NCBI GenBank assembly: GCA_947490145.1
Contig: CANLGD010000013.1
Location: 1 to 54,585 of the forward strand
Reading direction: 5' to 3'
DNA: 54,585 nucleotides
Source: Flavobacteriia bacterium
GTDB lineage: Bacteria; Bacteroidota; Bacteroidia; Flavobacteriales_D; Crocinitomicaceae
The position numbers were made by a program, and so were the translations under genes. Below, piece after piece: positions 44,861 through 54,136 of the stretch. Numbering within the stretch: the stretch's first letter is position 1; each line of letters opens with the position of its first letter. Below the pieces are notes generated by a model that was given only the letters and a program-made list of their open reading frames with translations, did not search any database and had not been told where the DNA came from.

Positions 44861-46447
44861 TCAATTGTCTTTAAACATCATTTTTGCTAAACGTTCATCT
44901 CGTCTATAAATATCTCTTAAAAAGATTAATTTTTGCTCTTCATTTATAACGACTGATTGATAAACAATATAAATTGGAATGTTTTTTTTTAGATTTATTT
45001 TATGGTGATTATTTCTAAACAAAATAGAATCTAATGTATCTGGAATTGTTATATTTTCATCTTTCAATAAAATTATTTTAGCCAAATCTACAGGGTTTTC
45101 GCAACGAATACAACCATGAGAGTAGGAGCGAACTACTGTATTGAAAAGTCCTTTATTTGGCGTATCATGTAAATATATGCTGTAAGGATTTGAAAATTCG
45201 AACTTAATAATTCCCAATGAATTATGGGATCCATTCTGTTGTATTACTTTATAAGGAAATGTATTGACCCTGATTGCTTTCCAATTTATAGTTACAGGAT
45301 CTAATTCCTCACCATTTTTATAAATCTTCATGTGATTTGTGGCAAAATAACTAGGATTCCTTTTTGCAGCTGGTAAAATTTCTTTACTTGCTATTGAAAA
45401 AGGGACATTCCAATATGGATAAGCAACAATTGCCCTTAATTGAGCACAAAATTCAGGTGTTTTAGTATCAAATTTTCCAACTATCACGCGATTTATGCTT
45501 TTTAGCGTATCATCAGCAAAAAAACGTAATTTATATTCTGGAATATTTACAATTATAAATCTTTTTTCTTTGATATTTTGCCAGCGTAATTTTTCTAATA
45601 CTAAGCATAAACGCTGACATTTTTGTAGGTTTGTTTCATTTAAAGCATCATAGGTATAATCACCAATAACTGCATCTTCTTTTAGGCCATTTTCGTGTTG
45701 AAAGGCTTTCAAAGCAGCATCAAAACTTAAACTATCAACATTATTTTCTTCCAAAAAGCCTTTTTTAAGTAGCGATTTTTTCGCAAAATTTAAGGAATTT
45801 CTGGAATCTTTTTTAAAATTCATCACCTTATCACCCGCATCATTGAAATTTTTAGTTGAAACAAAAGCGTAAAGTGCAAGTGCCAATTTTTGATAAGAAG
45901 AATCACTTGGACCAAAAGAAATAATTGTTTTTGGAAGACTATTAAAATTGGATTTTATCGATTCTAGCCTATAAATCATATTAAAATCAGTAGGATAGGA
46001 GTAGGGTTTCAAGCTCTTCGTAAAAGTATCAAAACAACCAAAGGATAAATCTTGACTTAAAGTTAAAATTGAATTTGTAACAAGTATTTCATTAACAATG
46101 AAATTATTGGATTTATGATTATTCAAAATTATTCTTGAATTTGGGAGTCCAAAAGCAAGAGGTTTACGAAGTTCATTTAGAATAAAACTTCCCTTTTTAG
46201 TCAAAATTGAATCATTTGACCAAAAAGGCTTAAATTTCTTTTTTTTGTATAGTCTTTTTAAGCTAGAAATAGCATTTTCCTCCAATTTTAATAAATGAAT
46301 ATTTTCATCTTTAAATATCCATTTAATTTTTTCCGAAGCTGAAATTTTTTTGTCCAGAAAAAATGTATCTTCAACTTTTTCTATACATGAATTTAAAATA
46401 ATTATTAAAAAAATAAATATTTTTAGAAAATAGTTATTTATTCTCAT
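44861..46447 (-). CDS. L,D-transpeptidase (YcbB type) lipoprotein
   Basis: Murein L,D-transpeptidase forming 3-3 crosslinks or attaching proteins to peptidoglycan. A lipobox LNSC gives the lipidated cysteine at about residue 21, and a peptidoglycan-binding segment (FDAALKAFQHENGL, IGDYTYDALNE) lies near residue 250. The YkuD domain has HDTPNKGLF and the catalytic motif SYSHGCIRC with C446. The 528-residue length matches the YcbB group. I start at the Met at 46447 because it gives a lipoprotein signal; the frame is open to 46558 but that would overlap the divergent rhomboid gene. It converges with the barrel pair. Confidence 0.9.
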   Translation of the reverse strand: MRINNYFLKIFIFLIIILNSCIEKVEDTFFLDKKISASEKIKWIFKDENIHLLKLEENAISSLKRLYKKKKFKPFWSNDSILTKKGSFILNELRKPLAFGLPNSRIILNNHKSNNFIVNEILVTNSILTLSQDLSFGCFDTFTKSLKPYSYPTDFNMIYRLESIKSNFNSLPKTIISFGPSDSSYQKLALALYAFVSTKNFNDAGDKVMNFKKDSRNSLNFAKKSLLKKGFLEENNVDSLSFDAALKAFQHENGLKEDAVIGDYTYDALNETNLQKCQRLCLVLEKLRWQNIKEKRFIIVNIPEYKLRFFADDTLKSINRVIVGKFDTKTPEFCAQLRAIVAYPYWNVPFSIASKEILPAAKRNPSYFATNHMKIYKNGEELDPVTINWKAIRVNTFPYKVIQQNGSHNSLGIIKFEFSNPYSIYLHDTPNKGLFNTVVRSYSHGCIRCENPVDLAKIILLKDENITIPDTLDSILFRNNHHKINLKKNIPIYIVYQSVVINEEQKLIFLRDIYRRDERLAKMMFKDN

Positions 46448-46464
46448 TGTTTGAAATGAATTAT

Positions 46465-46472
46465 TACTTTTG
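46465..46472 (+). promoter_or_regulatory. -7 box of the rhomboid gene
   Basis: TACTTTTG matches TAnnTTTG, 33 bp before the ATG at 46506. A TTG at 46447-46449 is 15 nt upstream of the box, slightly short. Confidence 0.45.
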
Positions 46473-46505
46473 TGAATAGCTAAATAATAGGATAAAAATA
46501 CTAAA

Positions 46506-47162
46506 ATGCCTTTAAGTTTAACACTTATTATAATAATAATTACGGTTTTAATTTCCATGCAAGGATTTAATAATCAAGATTTTCTATATAGAATGGCACT
46601 CTCACCTTACGAAGTTAAACATCATAAACGATATTACAAATTGATGTCTCATATTTTTGTTCATTCAGATTGGCCACATTTATTGTTTAATATGATGTCA
46701 TTTTACTTTTTAGGTGATGCGATTTTAAATATTCCTGCTGACCCTACACACGCAATATCAGGAGGATTAATTCAAACATATGGTGTTATTAAAGGTAATT
46801 TTCACTTTCTGATTTTATACTTTGTTGGAGGATTTTTTGCAACTTTTTGGCCAATGATTCGGAATCAAGATAATTCAAGATATTTGTCGCTTGGAGCATC
46901 AGGAGCCGTTTCTTCCGTTATTTTTGCAATGCTTCTTTGGAATCCTGCCATTGAATTACAATTAATGTTTTTACCTGGAATACCAATTCCAGCATTCGTT
47001 TTTGGTCCTTTATATTTGGCTTTTGAATTTTGGGCTTTCAAACGAGCCAAAACCAACATAGCGCATGATGCTCATATTGGTGGCGCAGTTTTTGGTTTGC
47101 TTTACGTATTACTTATTAATTCAGAAAAAGGCAAAGAATTTTTCTATATAATTTTCAGATAA
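46506..47162 (+). CDS. rhomboid-family intramembrane serine protease
   Basis: A 218-residue polytopic protein with about six helices. The catalytic dyad is S132 in LGASGAVS and H190 in AHDAHIGG; HSDWPHLLFNM near residue 57 is the conserved histidine-containing loop, which helps form the oxyanion hole. Rhomboids cut substrates within the membrane; the substrate is unknown. Its stop codon overlaps the start of the next gene (TAATG at 47160-47164), indicating translational coupling. Confidence 0.92.
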   Translation: MPLSLTLIIIIITVLISMQGFNNQDFLYRMALSPYEVKHHKRYYKLMSHIFVHSDWPHLLFNMMSFYFLGDAILNIPADPTHAISGGLIQTYGVIKGNFHFLILYFVGGFFATFWPMIRNQDNSRYLSLGASGAVSSVIFAMLLWNPAIELQLMFLPGIPIPAFVFGPLYLAFEFWAFKRAKTNIAHDAHIGGAVFGLLYVLLINSEKGKEFFYIIFR

Positions 47163-48013
47163 TGTCAGTATCTTATGTTAACAACAACGGTATAGTATTG
47201 CCAAATGAAGGAGCAACAATTGCAGCAGGGAATCGCGCTTATCTCTACGGTGACGGTTTGTTTGAAAGCATTCGCGTATTAAATGGTAAAGCGATTAATT
47301 TTGAAAACCATCATAAACGTATGATGGAAGGGGCTAAAGTATTAAAAATGCGTATTCCTGCTTTTTATACAGTTGAGTTTTTTACTTCAAAAATTGAGGA
47401 ATTAATTCTAAAATCAGGTATTTCTGAAGGTGCTAAATGTAAAATTTCAATTGATAGAATAGGAGGATCAACTTATTCACCTGATTCTAATGAAGTAAAC
47501 TTTTTTATAGAAATTTATCCTTACGAGGCAAACTTATTTGAACTGAATTCTAAAGGTTTAGAGATTGATATTTATACTGATTTAAAAAAACAAAAGAATC
47601 TTTTATCAAATTATAAAACCAAGAACGGATTAATTTACGTAATGGCCGCAATCACAGCAAAAGAAAAAAATTTAGATGACTTGTTGATTACAAATGATAA
47701 AGGAGGGATTTTAGAAAGTGCAAACTCAAATTTATTTGTTGTCAGCAATGGCGTATTGTATACACCAGGATTGGACGAAGGTTGTTTAGCTGGAACTATG
47801 AGAATGCAAGTAATAAACATTGCACTGCAACATAACATAAAAGTTTATGAGTGTAATATTTTACCTCAAAATTTATTAGCAGCAGATGAAATATTTTTCA
47901 CCAATGCAATTCGCGGAATCCAATGGGTAGGAGGTTATCGAACGAAAAGATACTTCAACACAGTTGCTCGTAAGATTCAATCATACTTGAATGATTATTG
48001 GGAAAACTCTTAA
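47162..48013 (+). CDS. class IV aminotransferase (aminodeoxychorismate lyase / D-amino-acid aminotransferase type)
   Basis: A 283-residue PLP enzyme of fold type IV. The Schiff-base lysine is K152 in SNYKTKNGLIY. AYLYGDGLFESIRVLNG near residue 26 and LESANSNLFVV near 181 are typical. It could be 4-amino-4-deoxychorismate lyase (PabC), making p-aminobenzoate for folate, or a D-amino-acid aminotransferase; the sequence cannot separate these. It shares a TAATG junction with the rhomboid gene. Confidence 0.82.
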   Translation: MSVSYVNNNGIVLPNEGATIAAGNRAYLYGDGLFESIRVLNGKAINFENHHKRMMEGAKVLKMRIPAFYTVEFFTSKIEELILKSGISEGAKCKISIDRIGGSTYSPDSNEVNFFIEIYPYEANLFELNSKGLEIDIYTDLKKQKNLLSNYKTKNGLIYVMAAITAKEKNLDDLLITNDKGGILESANSNLFVVSNGVLYTPGLDEGCLAGTMRMQVINIALQHNIKVYECNILPQNLLAADEIFFTNAIRGIQWVGGYRTKRYFNTVARKIQSYLNDYWENS

Positions 48014-48405
48014 ATTAGTTATGAATTATGAGTTCTGCTTTTTTAATGCATAAATTAAGCAATAGATAATTTTTTCTGTTTTTTTCATTAAAATTTTATT
48101 TACAAAAAAAATAAAATTTTAATGAAAAAGAAAATTCTTAATTTAAAATGTCCGAATTTCTTATAATCTGACATTGGGTTGATTTTTTTACTTTTAAGTA
48201 AAAAAAAGCTAAATTTAAATTCATTCCACTAAGAAATGTGAATTAGGAAAAACTTACAAAGTTGTAAAAACCAATCTTTCAATGGTTAATACCGAATATA
48301 GTAATAATGAAATTAGAAGCAATTTTTAAGATGATAAATTTGTCTTATAATTAATATTATGTTAAATAGATATATTGGATTGGAAACTTAAAATAAATTT
48401 AACCC
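48014..48405. other. 392-bp convergent gap with inverted repeats
   Basis: The gap between two convergent genes starts with a TTATGAATTATGAGTT repeat (48019-48034), has a perfect inverted repeat with 21-bp arms at 48081-48129, then TTTTTTACTT/AAGTAAAAAA with a 2-nt loop near 48186-48208. No ORF of useful length. A short plus-strand frame near 48250-48328 (GKTYKVVKTNLSM...) looks slightly protein-like but has no start and is probably chance or decay. Confidence 0.5.
48081..48129. repeat. perfect inverted repeat, 21-bp arms
   Basis: Bases 48081-48101 (TTTTTCATTAAAATTTTATT and one more T) are the exact reverse complement of 48109-48129, around the 7-nt loop ACAAAAA. No T run follows on the plus strand. 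It could be a bidirectional transcription stop between convergent genes, or a mobile-element relic. Confidence 0.8.
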
Positions 48406-49917
48406 TTACTCATCATCTAAATTATCACGCAATTTTTGACGTAATTGTCTAACATATGTTTCCAAAATAAATTTGTAATAATTTGGAGTACTTTTAGTTA
48501 TACACTTAGTATATTGTTTCAAACGGTATTCTATATGTTCTTGCAAAGCTTTTATAAAATCCAATGAATCATAAAAATCTCCTGATGCTTCCATAATAAC
48601 TTCGTAATGGTTTTCCAAAGATAAATCAATTGCAATTTTACCTTTTTGGTCTTTTTGAATGCAATCAAAATAGATAGATTTAATATCGAAACTATCCAAT
48701 TTTTGAACATTTAACTTCTCTTTTAAATATTTACTGTGTTCAAATTCAATTTCAAATTCTATGTCATCACCTTCTGATAAGCGTGCTTCTAAAAAGCGAT
48801 CTGGGAAGCGAAAAGCATCCTGCCAATTGATGTAATCTTGCCAATAACCAAATCTACGAACATTATTTCCTAAATCAATTAACTTAAAAACACTTTTATT
48901 TGGCAATTTTCGGGATCCACGACCAATCATTTGATGATATAAAGTCAAAGATCGAGTTGCACGATTTAAAATAATTGTCTCGACTGTTGGCTCATCAAAT
49001 CCTGTAGTCAAGATTCCTACCGAAGTTAAAATTGCACCTGGAGTATGTTTAAACCAATCTAAAATAAATTTTCTGTCTTTATCACTGAATGTTGAATCCA
49101 AGTGTTTAATTTGATATCCTCTTTTTTTGAAGGTTTCCTCCACCGATAGTGAGGTTTCAATTCCAGAATTAAATATCAATGTTTTGTTTCCTATCGCAAC
49201 TTCTTCGTAAGCAAAAAGTAATTTTTCTTGCATGAAATAATTTCCATAAACAATTTCTGAACTACTTACAGTGAAATCACCATTTGATCCAATTTTTAAA
49301 CCATGCAAATTAACATCATAAGTAAAAGTTTCAGCATCGGATAAATAACCATCCTCAATTAAAGAAGAAATACACTCCCCTACTAGTAATTTATTGTAAT
49401 TGTCATTTAAAGGTAAAGCTTTATTTGAACTTAAGGGAGTTGCGGTAACACCCAAGATATTTGTACTACTGTAATATTGAAAAATTTTTCTGAAACTATT
49501 GTAATGCGCTTCATCCACAATAACCAAACCGACATTTTTAATAAAATTTTCGTCTTCTTGCAAGCGATTATTTAATGTTTCCACCATGGCAATGTAACAC
49601 GGGTAATCTTCATCTTTGTTTAATTTTTTCACATCACTGCTAATCACCTTGTTATCAACTCCGATAGCCTTTAATTGCTTAGAAGTTTGAACAGATAATT
49701 CAATTCTGTGTGTTAAAATTAAGACATTTTTTCCGTATTTTTGAATGTAACTTTTAGCAATTTCAGAGAAAATCACGGTTTTCCCCCCACCCGTAGGAAG
49801 TTGAAAAAGCAAGTTGAAATTTTCATCATTTATCTCAAATTCATTCAATATTGAAGAAACAGTTTTTTCCTGAAAAGGATATAGTGTTTTTGCTTGGTAC
49901 TGTTCTGTTTCTATCAT
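48406..49917 (-). CDS. DEAD/DEAH-box superfamily 2 helicase
   Basis: A 503-residue SF2 helicase of the SSL2/RadD-like group. Walker A is PTGGGKT (about residues 41-47), then LTHRIEL, DEAH in VIVDEAHYNS near 135, GVTATP and the C-terminal lobe with TTGFDEP and HQMIGRGSRK. There is no obvious nuclease or methylase domain, and no restriction genes are adjacent. The C-terminal 130 residues are charged and helical and may bind a partner or nucleic acid. A near-ideal promoter lies at 49939-49969. Exact role is unknown. Confidence 0.88.
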   Translation of the reverse strand: MIETEQYQAKTLYPFQEKTVSSILNEFEINDENFNLLFQLPTGGGKTVIFSEIAKSYIQKYGKNVLILTHRIELSVQTSKQLKAIGVDNKVISSDVKKLNKDEDYPCYIAMVETLNNRLQEDENFIKNVGLVIVDEAHYNSFRKIFQYYSSTNILGVTATPLSSNKALPLNDNYNKLLVGECISSLIEDGYLSDAETFTYDVNLHGLKIGSNGDFTVSSSEIVYGNYFMQEKLLFAYEEVAIGNKTLIFNSGIETSLSVEETFKKRGYQIKHLDSTFSDKDRKFILDWFKHTPGAILTSVGILTTGFDEPTVETIILNRATRSLTLYHQMIGRGSRKLPNKSVFKLIDLGNNVRRFGYWQDYINWQDAFRFPDRFLEARLSEGDDIEFEIEFEHSKYLKEKLNVQKLDSFDIKSIYFDCIQKDQKGKIAIDLSLENHYEVIMEASGDFYDSLDFIKALQEHIEYRLKQYTKCITKSTPNYYKFILETYVRQLRQKLRDNLDDE

Positions 49918-49938
49918 TTTATTTCGTAAAATAGGCTA

Positions 49939-49969
49939 CAAAAGTACGCTTCTTTTAAGGAAAAACAAA
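49939..49969 (-). promoter_or_regulatory. promoter of the SF2 helicase gene
   Basis: On the minus strand, TTTG (49966-49969), a 19-nt spacer and TACTTTTG (49939-49946) match the Bacteroidetes consensus exactly, 22 bp before the ATG. Confidence 0.65.
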
Positions 49970-50345
49970 ACATAAAAAACTTTATTTACAACTTTTAACG
50001 TATTTTATGTTCAAATCCTTATTTTGGATGCAATCAAAGTTTATCTTCATCCTTATATTTTTCTATTTTCTCAATATTATTGAGATCAAATGACTTTTTA
50101 AGATGGTTTGAAAAAAATTATTTTCTTTTATTTTGCACGAACAAAATGCAGAGATCTACGAACATATTTTTTTTACGTTATGCTTTCTTAATCTTTTTAA
50201 AAAATAAATTTATTGACTATTGTAGAATATGTAGATTTCAATCTTCCGAATTATCATTTAATAAATGGTTTTTGTGACTGACTTTTATGAGTTTTTAATA
50301 AAAGGAATTTCATCCATAGAAATGTGCTGCAAAAGAAGATTTTCT

Positions 50346-50367
50346 TACTTTTGCTTAACTTGTTAAG
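50346..50367 (+). promoter_or_regulatory. -7 box with palindrome at the expected start
   Basis: TACTTTTG (50346-50353) is followed directly by CTTAACTTGTTAAG (50354-50367), a perfect 6-bp inverted repeat with TT centre that would span the transcription start. No ORF with a start codon follows before the convergent sialidase-like gene. Confidence 0.35.
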
Positions 50368-50486
50368 ACAGTAAAAAGTTCACCATGTGATAGCGAAAAA
50401 TCATGCTGTGAAACTTTTGCGGAAATATTCTCAAGATAAATAAGCCCTTCACTTGCATGTTGTAGAGGTTTAAAGATGGATTTTAG

Positions 50487-51767
50487 TCAATCAATAAATA
50501 GATTTACAATGGCTGTCCAAAGTGTAATTTTTCCATTGTCCATTCTTGGCCAAACTGGTCTAACTATTCCATTGTAGGCAGAAATATTGATGTAATCTCC
50601 GAAAAATATTTTTTCATTAGGCATAAATGGCTTTTCAGAAACGCGTTTATCATCAAAGGTTTGTGCACCATTGTTAGAAATACTAAGATAAACATCGGTT
50701 TTTAGATCTGAATAATTTCTTCTATCAAAATAAACAAAATATAAATTTCCGTTGACTTGATCAACCGCCATCCAAGTGAAAAATTGATGTTTTTGTGTTC
50801 TATCTTGATTTACTTGTATCGGTTCTGCCCAGGTTTCACCTTGGTTATCAGAATAAGTAACAAAAATATCTGTATTTTTTTCTCCATTACGTTGATCTGC
50901 CCAATTCAAATATAATCTTCCTCTAAATTTAGAATTTGAAGTATCACAATGTAAAACAGGCAAACCATTACAACGATTAATTCCTGGAACTTTCAAATCC
51001 CAACCGCCAAATTGTTTTCCAATGATTTTTTCTACTGAGAGCCAAGTTTTACCTTGATCATTTGATGTTTGAAAACATAAACCTTTTGGTCCAGTCCATG
51101 TGACATATAATTCTCCATTAGGACCAACTGCAGGAACAGCGCCTTCAACAGTGTTGTCAGAATCGAGGCAATCTCCTGCAAATTTTGAAATACGAAATGG
51201 AGTTGTCCAAGTTTCTCCACTATCAATTGATTTTGAGAATAAAATTGTACTTGAATCAGCGGGATTTTTGGAATTATATTTATCAAATTGTGTCCAAGTC
51301 AAATAAATGATATCGTTTTTTGAATCATAAGCAAACCAATGTTTATCTTGCGCTTTTTTGCCATTTGGCGCTGTACATGTTCCTCTTGAAAATTTAGCAT
51401 CAAGGCTTTCTGCTCGCTGACAAACGATTCGATCAATGTACACATTTTTATATTTTGCCAAATGAAAATAGTATACCGCGTTGTTTTTATCGAACATTAA
51501 AACTGGATCTCCCCAAACACCGTACTTACTTTTGATACTTGATGAAATCCAAGTTCTACCAGTATCTTGAGAAAAATAATAATCGTTCATCAAACTTCCT
51601 GCAATTAACTCGTTGGGTTTATTTGTGTTTATAGCAATGGAGGGTTCGCATTGGGAATATGAATATTGTGCTTTTTTTGGCCGAGGAAGTTGAATGTTTT
51701 TAAACTCAGATTGAGAAAAATCGAGCAAATAAATGGAAGAAAATAAGAGAGTCAAAATAAATTTCAT
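50487..51767 (-). CDS. sialidase-superfamily (BNR/Asp-box) secreted protein
   Basis: A 426-residue exported protein. The signal peptide ends near residue 18 (LDFSQ). Asp-box motifs SxDxGxTW lie at residues 66-73, 180-187, 235-242 and 306-313, with a weaker fifth near 363-371, giving a six-bladed propeller. Conserved early residues (PSIAINTNKPNEL) are usual in sialidase-fold proteins of this phylum. The arginine triad and the nucleophile Tyr of true sialidases cannot be confirmed by eye, so activity is uncertain. There is no T9SS sorting domain. A TATATTTG box at 51797-51804 lies upstream. Confidence 0.82.
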   Translation of the reverse strand: MKFILTLLFSSIYLLDFSQSEFKNIQLPRPKKAQYSYSQCEPSIAINTNKPNELIAGSLMNDYYFSQDTGRTWISSSIKSKYGVWGDPVLMFDKNNAVYYFHLAKYKNVYIDRIVCQRAESLDAKFSRGTCTAPNGKKAQDKHWFAYDSKNDIIYLTWTQFDKYNSKNPADSSTILFSKSIDSGETWTTPFRISKFAGDCLDSDNTVEGAVPAVGPNGELYVTWTGPKGLCFQTSNDQGKTWLSVEKIIGKQFGGWDLKVPGINRCNGLPVLHCDTSNSKFRGRLYLNWADQRNGEKNTDIFVTYSDNQGETWAEPIQVNQDRTQKHQFFTWMAVDQVNGNLYFVYFDRRNYSDLKTDVYLSISNNGAQTFDDKRVSEKPFMPNEKIFFGDYINISAYNGIVRPVWPRMDNGKITLWTAIVNLFID

Positions 51768-51796
51768 TCGATAAATATTATTTGTAAAATTTGAAA

Positions 51797-51804
51797 CAAA
51801 TATA
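51797..51804 (-). promoter_or_regulatory. -7 box of the sialidase-like gene
   Basis: CAAATATA on the plus strand is TATATTTG on the minus strand, 29 bp before the ATG. A GTG, one base off TTG, is at the -33 position with an 18-nt spacer. Confidence 0.45.
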
Positions 51805-51990
51805 AACTTAAATTTAATTAATCACCACCTAGATTATTAGAAACCTAGGAAAAAACAAACGCAATATTTTTCAGAAATAGAATATTAAGTAATGTCTTTA
51901 TCAGCTAACTTACCAAGACTTATACTTTCTAAAGCTACAAAATGCAAAAAATGTACTAATTCACTCTTTTTTCAAGGGTAATATTTTTAT

Positions 51991-52125
51991 CTATAAAAAA
52001 ACCCAGACCAATTCTGAGTTAAAAATAGATTTTTGAAAATAATTATTGTAATTATCAGAACCATCATATTCAATTTGAACAAAAAGTGTAGGAAATTGAA
52101 AATTTAAAACTCTAATATAAGAATT
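51991..52125 (-). pseudogene. possible decayed ORF fragment
   Basis: A 44-codon minus-strand frame without a start (an in-frame stop lies just upstream), reading through NFQFPTLFVQIEYDGSDNY and ending FNSELVWVFL. The composition is protein-like and short pieces in the other minus-strand frames continue upstream. The last codons encode the terminator stem at 51994-52020, and the stop lies in its T tract. It may be the 3' end of a lost gene or chance. Confidence 0.22.
51994..52020 (-). terminator. minus-strand intrinsic terminator
   Basis: On the minus strand, AACTCAG and CTGGGTT (plus-strand 52014-52020 and 52000-52006) form a 7-bp stem with one G-T pair, followed by T (51995-52001). It lies about 325 bp past the Porin_10 stop. 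Confidence 0.5.
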
Positions 52126-52344
52126 TTAAACCATCTTTACTCTTTTCTGAACATTAAAAAACTTGATCTTTTGTAAATCATTGATTCCTTATGCATTTAT
52201 AGGGCTCACCTAAAAAATGAGGGTATTATAATTATTTAGGATTATATACTTTTTCAAATAAACAAGTTGCAAATTAAGTTGCAAATTTTTAAAAATTAAG
52301 AGAACAATTAATGAAAATTAAAGAATGAAATTTGACTTTATTCA

Positions 52345-54114
52345 TTAGTTAAAGAAATCCCAAGTCAGACCTATTCTAATCAAGAAAGGAGTTAAAGGAA
52401 TATTTTCATAAACAAACGAATCTTGTTTGTTCCAAATGTAATTTAAGTTTTCTATTTTTATATAAAATCTAAATTGATCAATTTGAAACCCAGTAAAAAA
52501 ATCAATTTTATACAAACTTGAATTAGTAAACTGAATAGTACTATTAGTAGATTTTAGGATGTATAAGTCTAAATCAGAAGCATAAGTCATCAATTTACGT
52601 GAACCTTGATAGACAAAATCTACTGCACAAATAAAATCCATTTTCTTAGCTGTGAAAAGCTTTTTATTAAAACCAATTCGTGTTCTAAAATCAATTTTAG
52701 GAATATAATTTAAAGCTGCAGAAAATTGATTAACAATAATGTAAGGTTGAAAAACCAAAGAATTTATTCTAAAATCTATTTTAGCATCGAAGGAAAGAAT
52801 ACTCAATTTTGTTAAAGTATCGTTTCTCCAAGTTGAATCAACGAAAAAATAATTATTTTTAAGTGAACTGAAATTCAAAGAAGTTTTTATTGAATGTTTG
52901 TTTTTAAGTAAATATTCACCTGAAATCCCTGTTAAAATTGAATTTTGAGTTTTAATATCTTTTAAATACCATTGATTTGTATTGGAATAATATTTTCTTT
53001 GAAAAATACTAGGCAATTTATTTTCAAGAGACAAATATCCATTTAATTTAATTTTATTGTACACAGTATTCATTTTAAATTTCGAGTACATTTCCCCTTT
53101 TGAGCCAATTAAATTAATATGGGTTTTATTTGAAAAATTAAATTTAGAAAGAACAAACCCAGTATTTAAATTTAATGCAATTTCATTTGTGTCTAAATGT
53201 TTTGCCAAATTTTGAAAATCCCAATATGCTTGAGAAATTAAAAATTCACCAAAAATATTTTTATTTTTCAAATAAAATCCTGCTTGAGAATTTAATAACG
53301 CAAATTGAAACTGATCTCTTGTATTTATACTATCAATATAAATCGTTGAATAAATTAAATGTAAAGAATCTGTTTCTGTATAAACACGGTTATTTAATTT
53401 AAACTCATTTTTTAAAACAAGCCCAACATTATTTATTGAGTCATTTAAAACATTAAAATAATGTTGAGAACTAATTTTTAGATTCTTTAATTCTGAATTT
53501 GCGGAAGATTTATTTATTGCTAAAAATTCTAATGGAAATAACTTCACAGATGAACTAGCGGTATCTAAACCACCATTTTGATCAATATTTGAATTATTGA
53601 AGTGGAAAATTGTGTGATTTTTGTATCTATTTCCTCTAAAATAGGTGGAAAATTGAAAAGTATTATTTTTATATGCGCCACTTCGCATCATTTCTCCAAG
53701 CGATGAACGATCAATTAATATATTTAAACCAAATTTTTTAGAAAAAAACTGCTCGTATTCAGTTCTCAAAATTTGAATTCCTTTTGATCCAAAAGAATAT
53801 TGAAAGCCTAAATGCGGTAAAGAAGAATATTTAAATGAGGCATTTTCAGAATTTCTAAATTGATTTGATAAAATACCATTTGGATTAAAAAAGTTTGAAT
53901 AATTATTTTGAAAAGTACCGAATGCATTATTTTTGTAACCTCCAGGATTCAATGAAATAATTCCTCCATTATAATCTGAAATTGAGTCTATATTGTCCCC
54001 ACCAATTCTATGTGAAATTTTTAAACTGTCAATTTTCAGCATAAAAAAAACTTCCTGACCAAAATGAAATTGGCTAGAAAAAATAAATAAAAGAGAAATC
54101 GTAAAATATTTCAC
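52345..54114 (-). CDS. putative outer-membrane porin (Porin_10-like)
   Basis: A 589-residue exported beta-barrel. A signal peptide ends near residue 19 (HFGQ). Many amphipathic strands fill the whole length, with no plug or TonB-related domain. The C-terminus, FYIKIENLNYIW then FLIRIGLTWDFFN, is the characteristic end of the Bacteroidetes putative-porin family (PF14121 type), ending in the usual aromatic strand. Substrate unknown. A TATTTTTG box is 22 bp upstream of the start. Confidence 0.78.
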   Translation of the reverse strand: MKYFTISLLFIFSSQFHFGQEVFFMLKIDSLKISHRIGGDNIDSISDYNGGIISLNPGGYKNNAFGTFQNNYSNFFNPNGILSNQFRNSENASFKYSSLPHLGFQYSFGSKGIQILRTEYEQFFSKKFGLNILIDRSSLGEMMRSGAYKNNTFQFSTYFRGNRYKNHTIFHFNNSNIDQNGGLDTASSSVKLFPLEFLAINKSSANSELKNLKISSQHYFNVLNDSINNVGLVLKNEFKLNNRVYTETDSLHLIYSTIYIDSINTRDQFQFALLNSQAGFYLKNKNIFGEFLISQAYWDFQNLAKHLDTNEIALNLNTGFVLSKFNFSNKTHINLIGSKGEMYSKFKMNTVYNKIKLNGYLSLENKLPSIFQRKYYSNTNQWYLKDIKTQNSILTGISGEYLLKNKHSIKTSLNFSSLKNNYFFVDSTWRNDTLTKLSILSFDAKIDFRINSLVFQPYIIVNQFSAALNYIPKIDFRTRIGFNKKLFTAKKMDFICAVDFVYQGSRKLMTYASDLDLYILKSTNSTIQFTNSSLYKIDFFTGFQIDQFRFYIKIENLNYIWNKQDSFVYENIPLTPFLIRIGLTWDFFN

Positions 54115-54136
54115 AAAAAAAATTAAAATAAAAATA

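Larger units (their letters stand above)
49918..50486. other. 569-bp gap with promoters but no clear gene
   Basis: Contains the helicase promoter (49939-49969, minus), a small palindrome CTCAAT/ATTGAG at 50070-50084, and a TACTTTTG box at 50346-50353 on the plus strand followed by CTTAACTTGTTAAG. A plus-strand frame at 50080-50277 is Phe-rich, lacks a family and is not called. The rest shows nothing I can name. Confidence 0.5.
51768..52344. other. 577-bp gap with a decayed reading frame
   Basis: Holds the -7 box of the sialidase-like gene (51797-51804, minus), a minus-strand terminator (51994-52020), a start-less minus-strand frame at 51991-52125 and a tandem 12-bp duplication (AAGTTGCAAATT at 52264-52275 and 52276-52287). 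No intact gene. Confidence 0.5.

Noticed and set aside
40248-48013. A single peptidoglycan-processing gene cluster
   Set aside because: The L,D-transpeptidase, glycosidase-like and possible lysozyme-like genes lie on separate units with unrelated genes between them; only the 40248-42251 pair is close.
48406-49917. SF2 helicase as part of a restriction or defence system
   Set aside because: No nuclease, methylase or other defence gene is next to it; neighbours are an aminotransferase and a sialidase-like gene.
50080-50277. 65-residue plus-strand ORF
   Set aside because: Phe-rich composition, no family resemblance, no promoter or start context; probably chance in AT-rich DNA.
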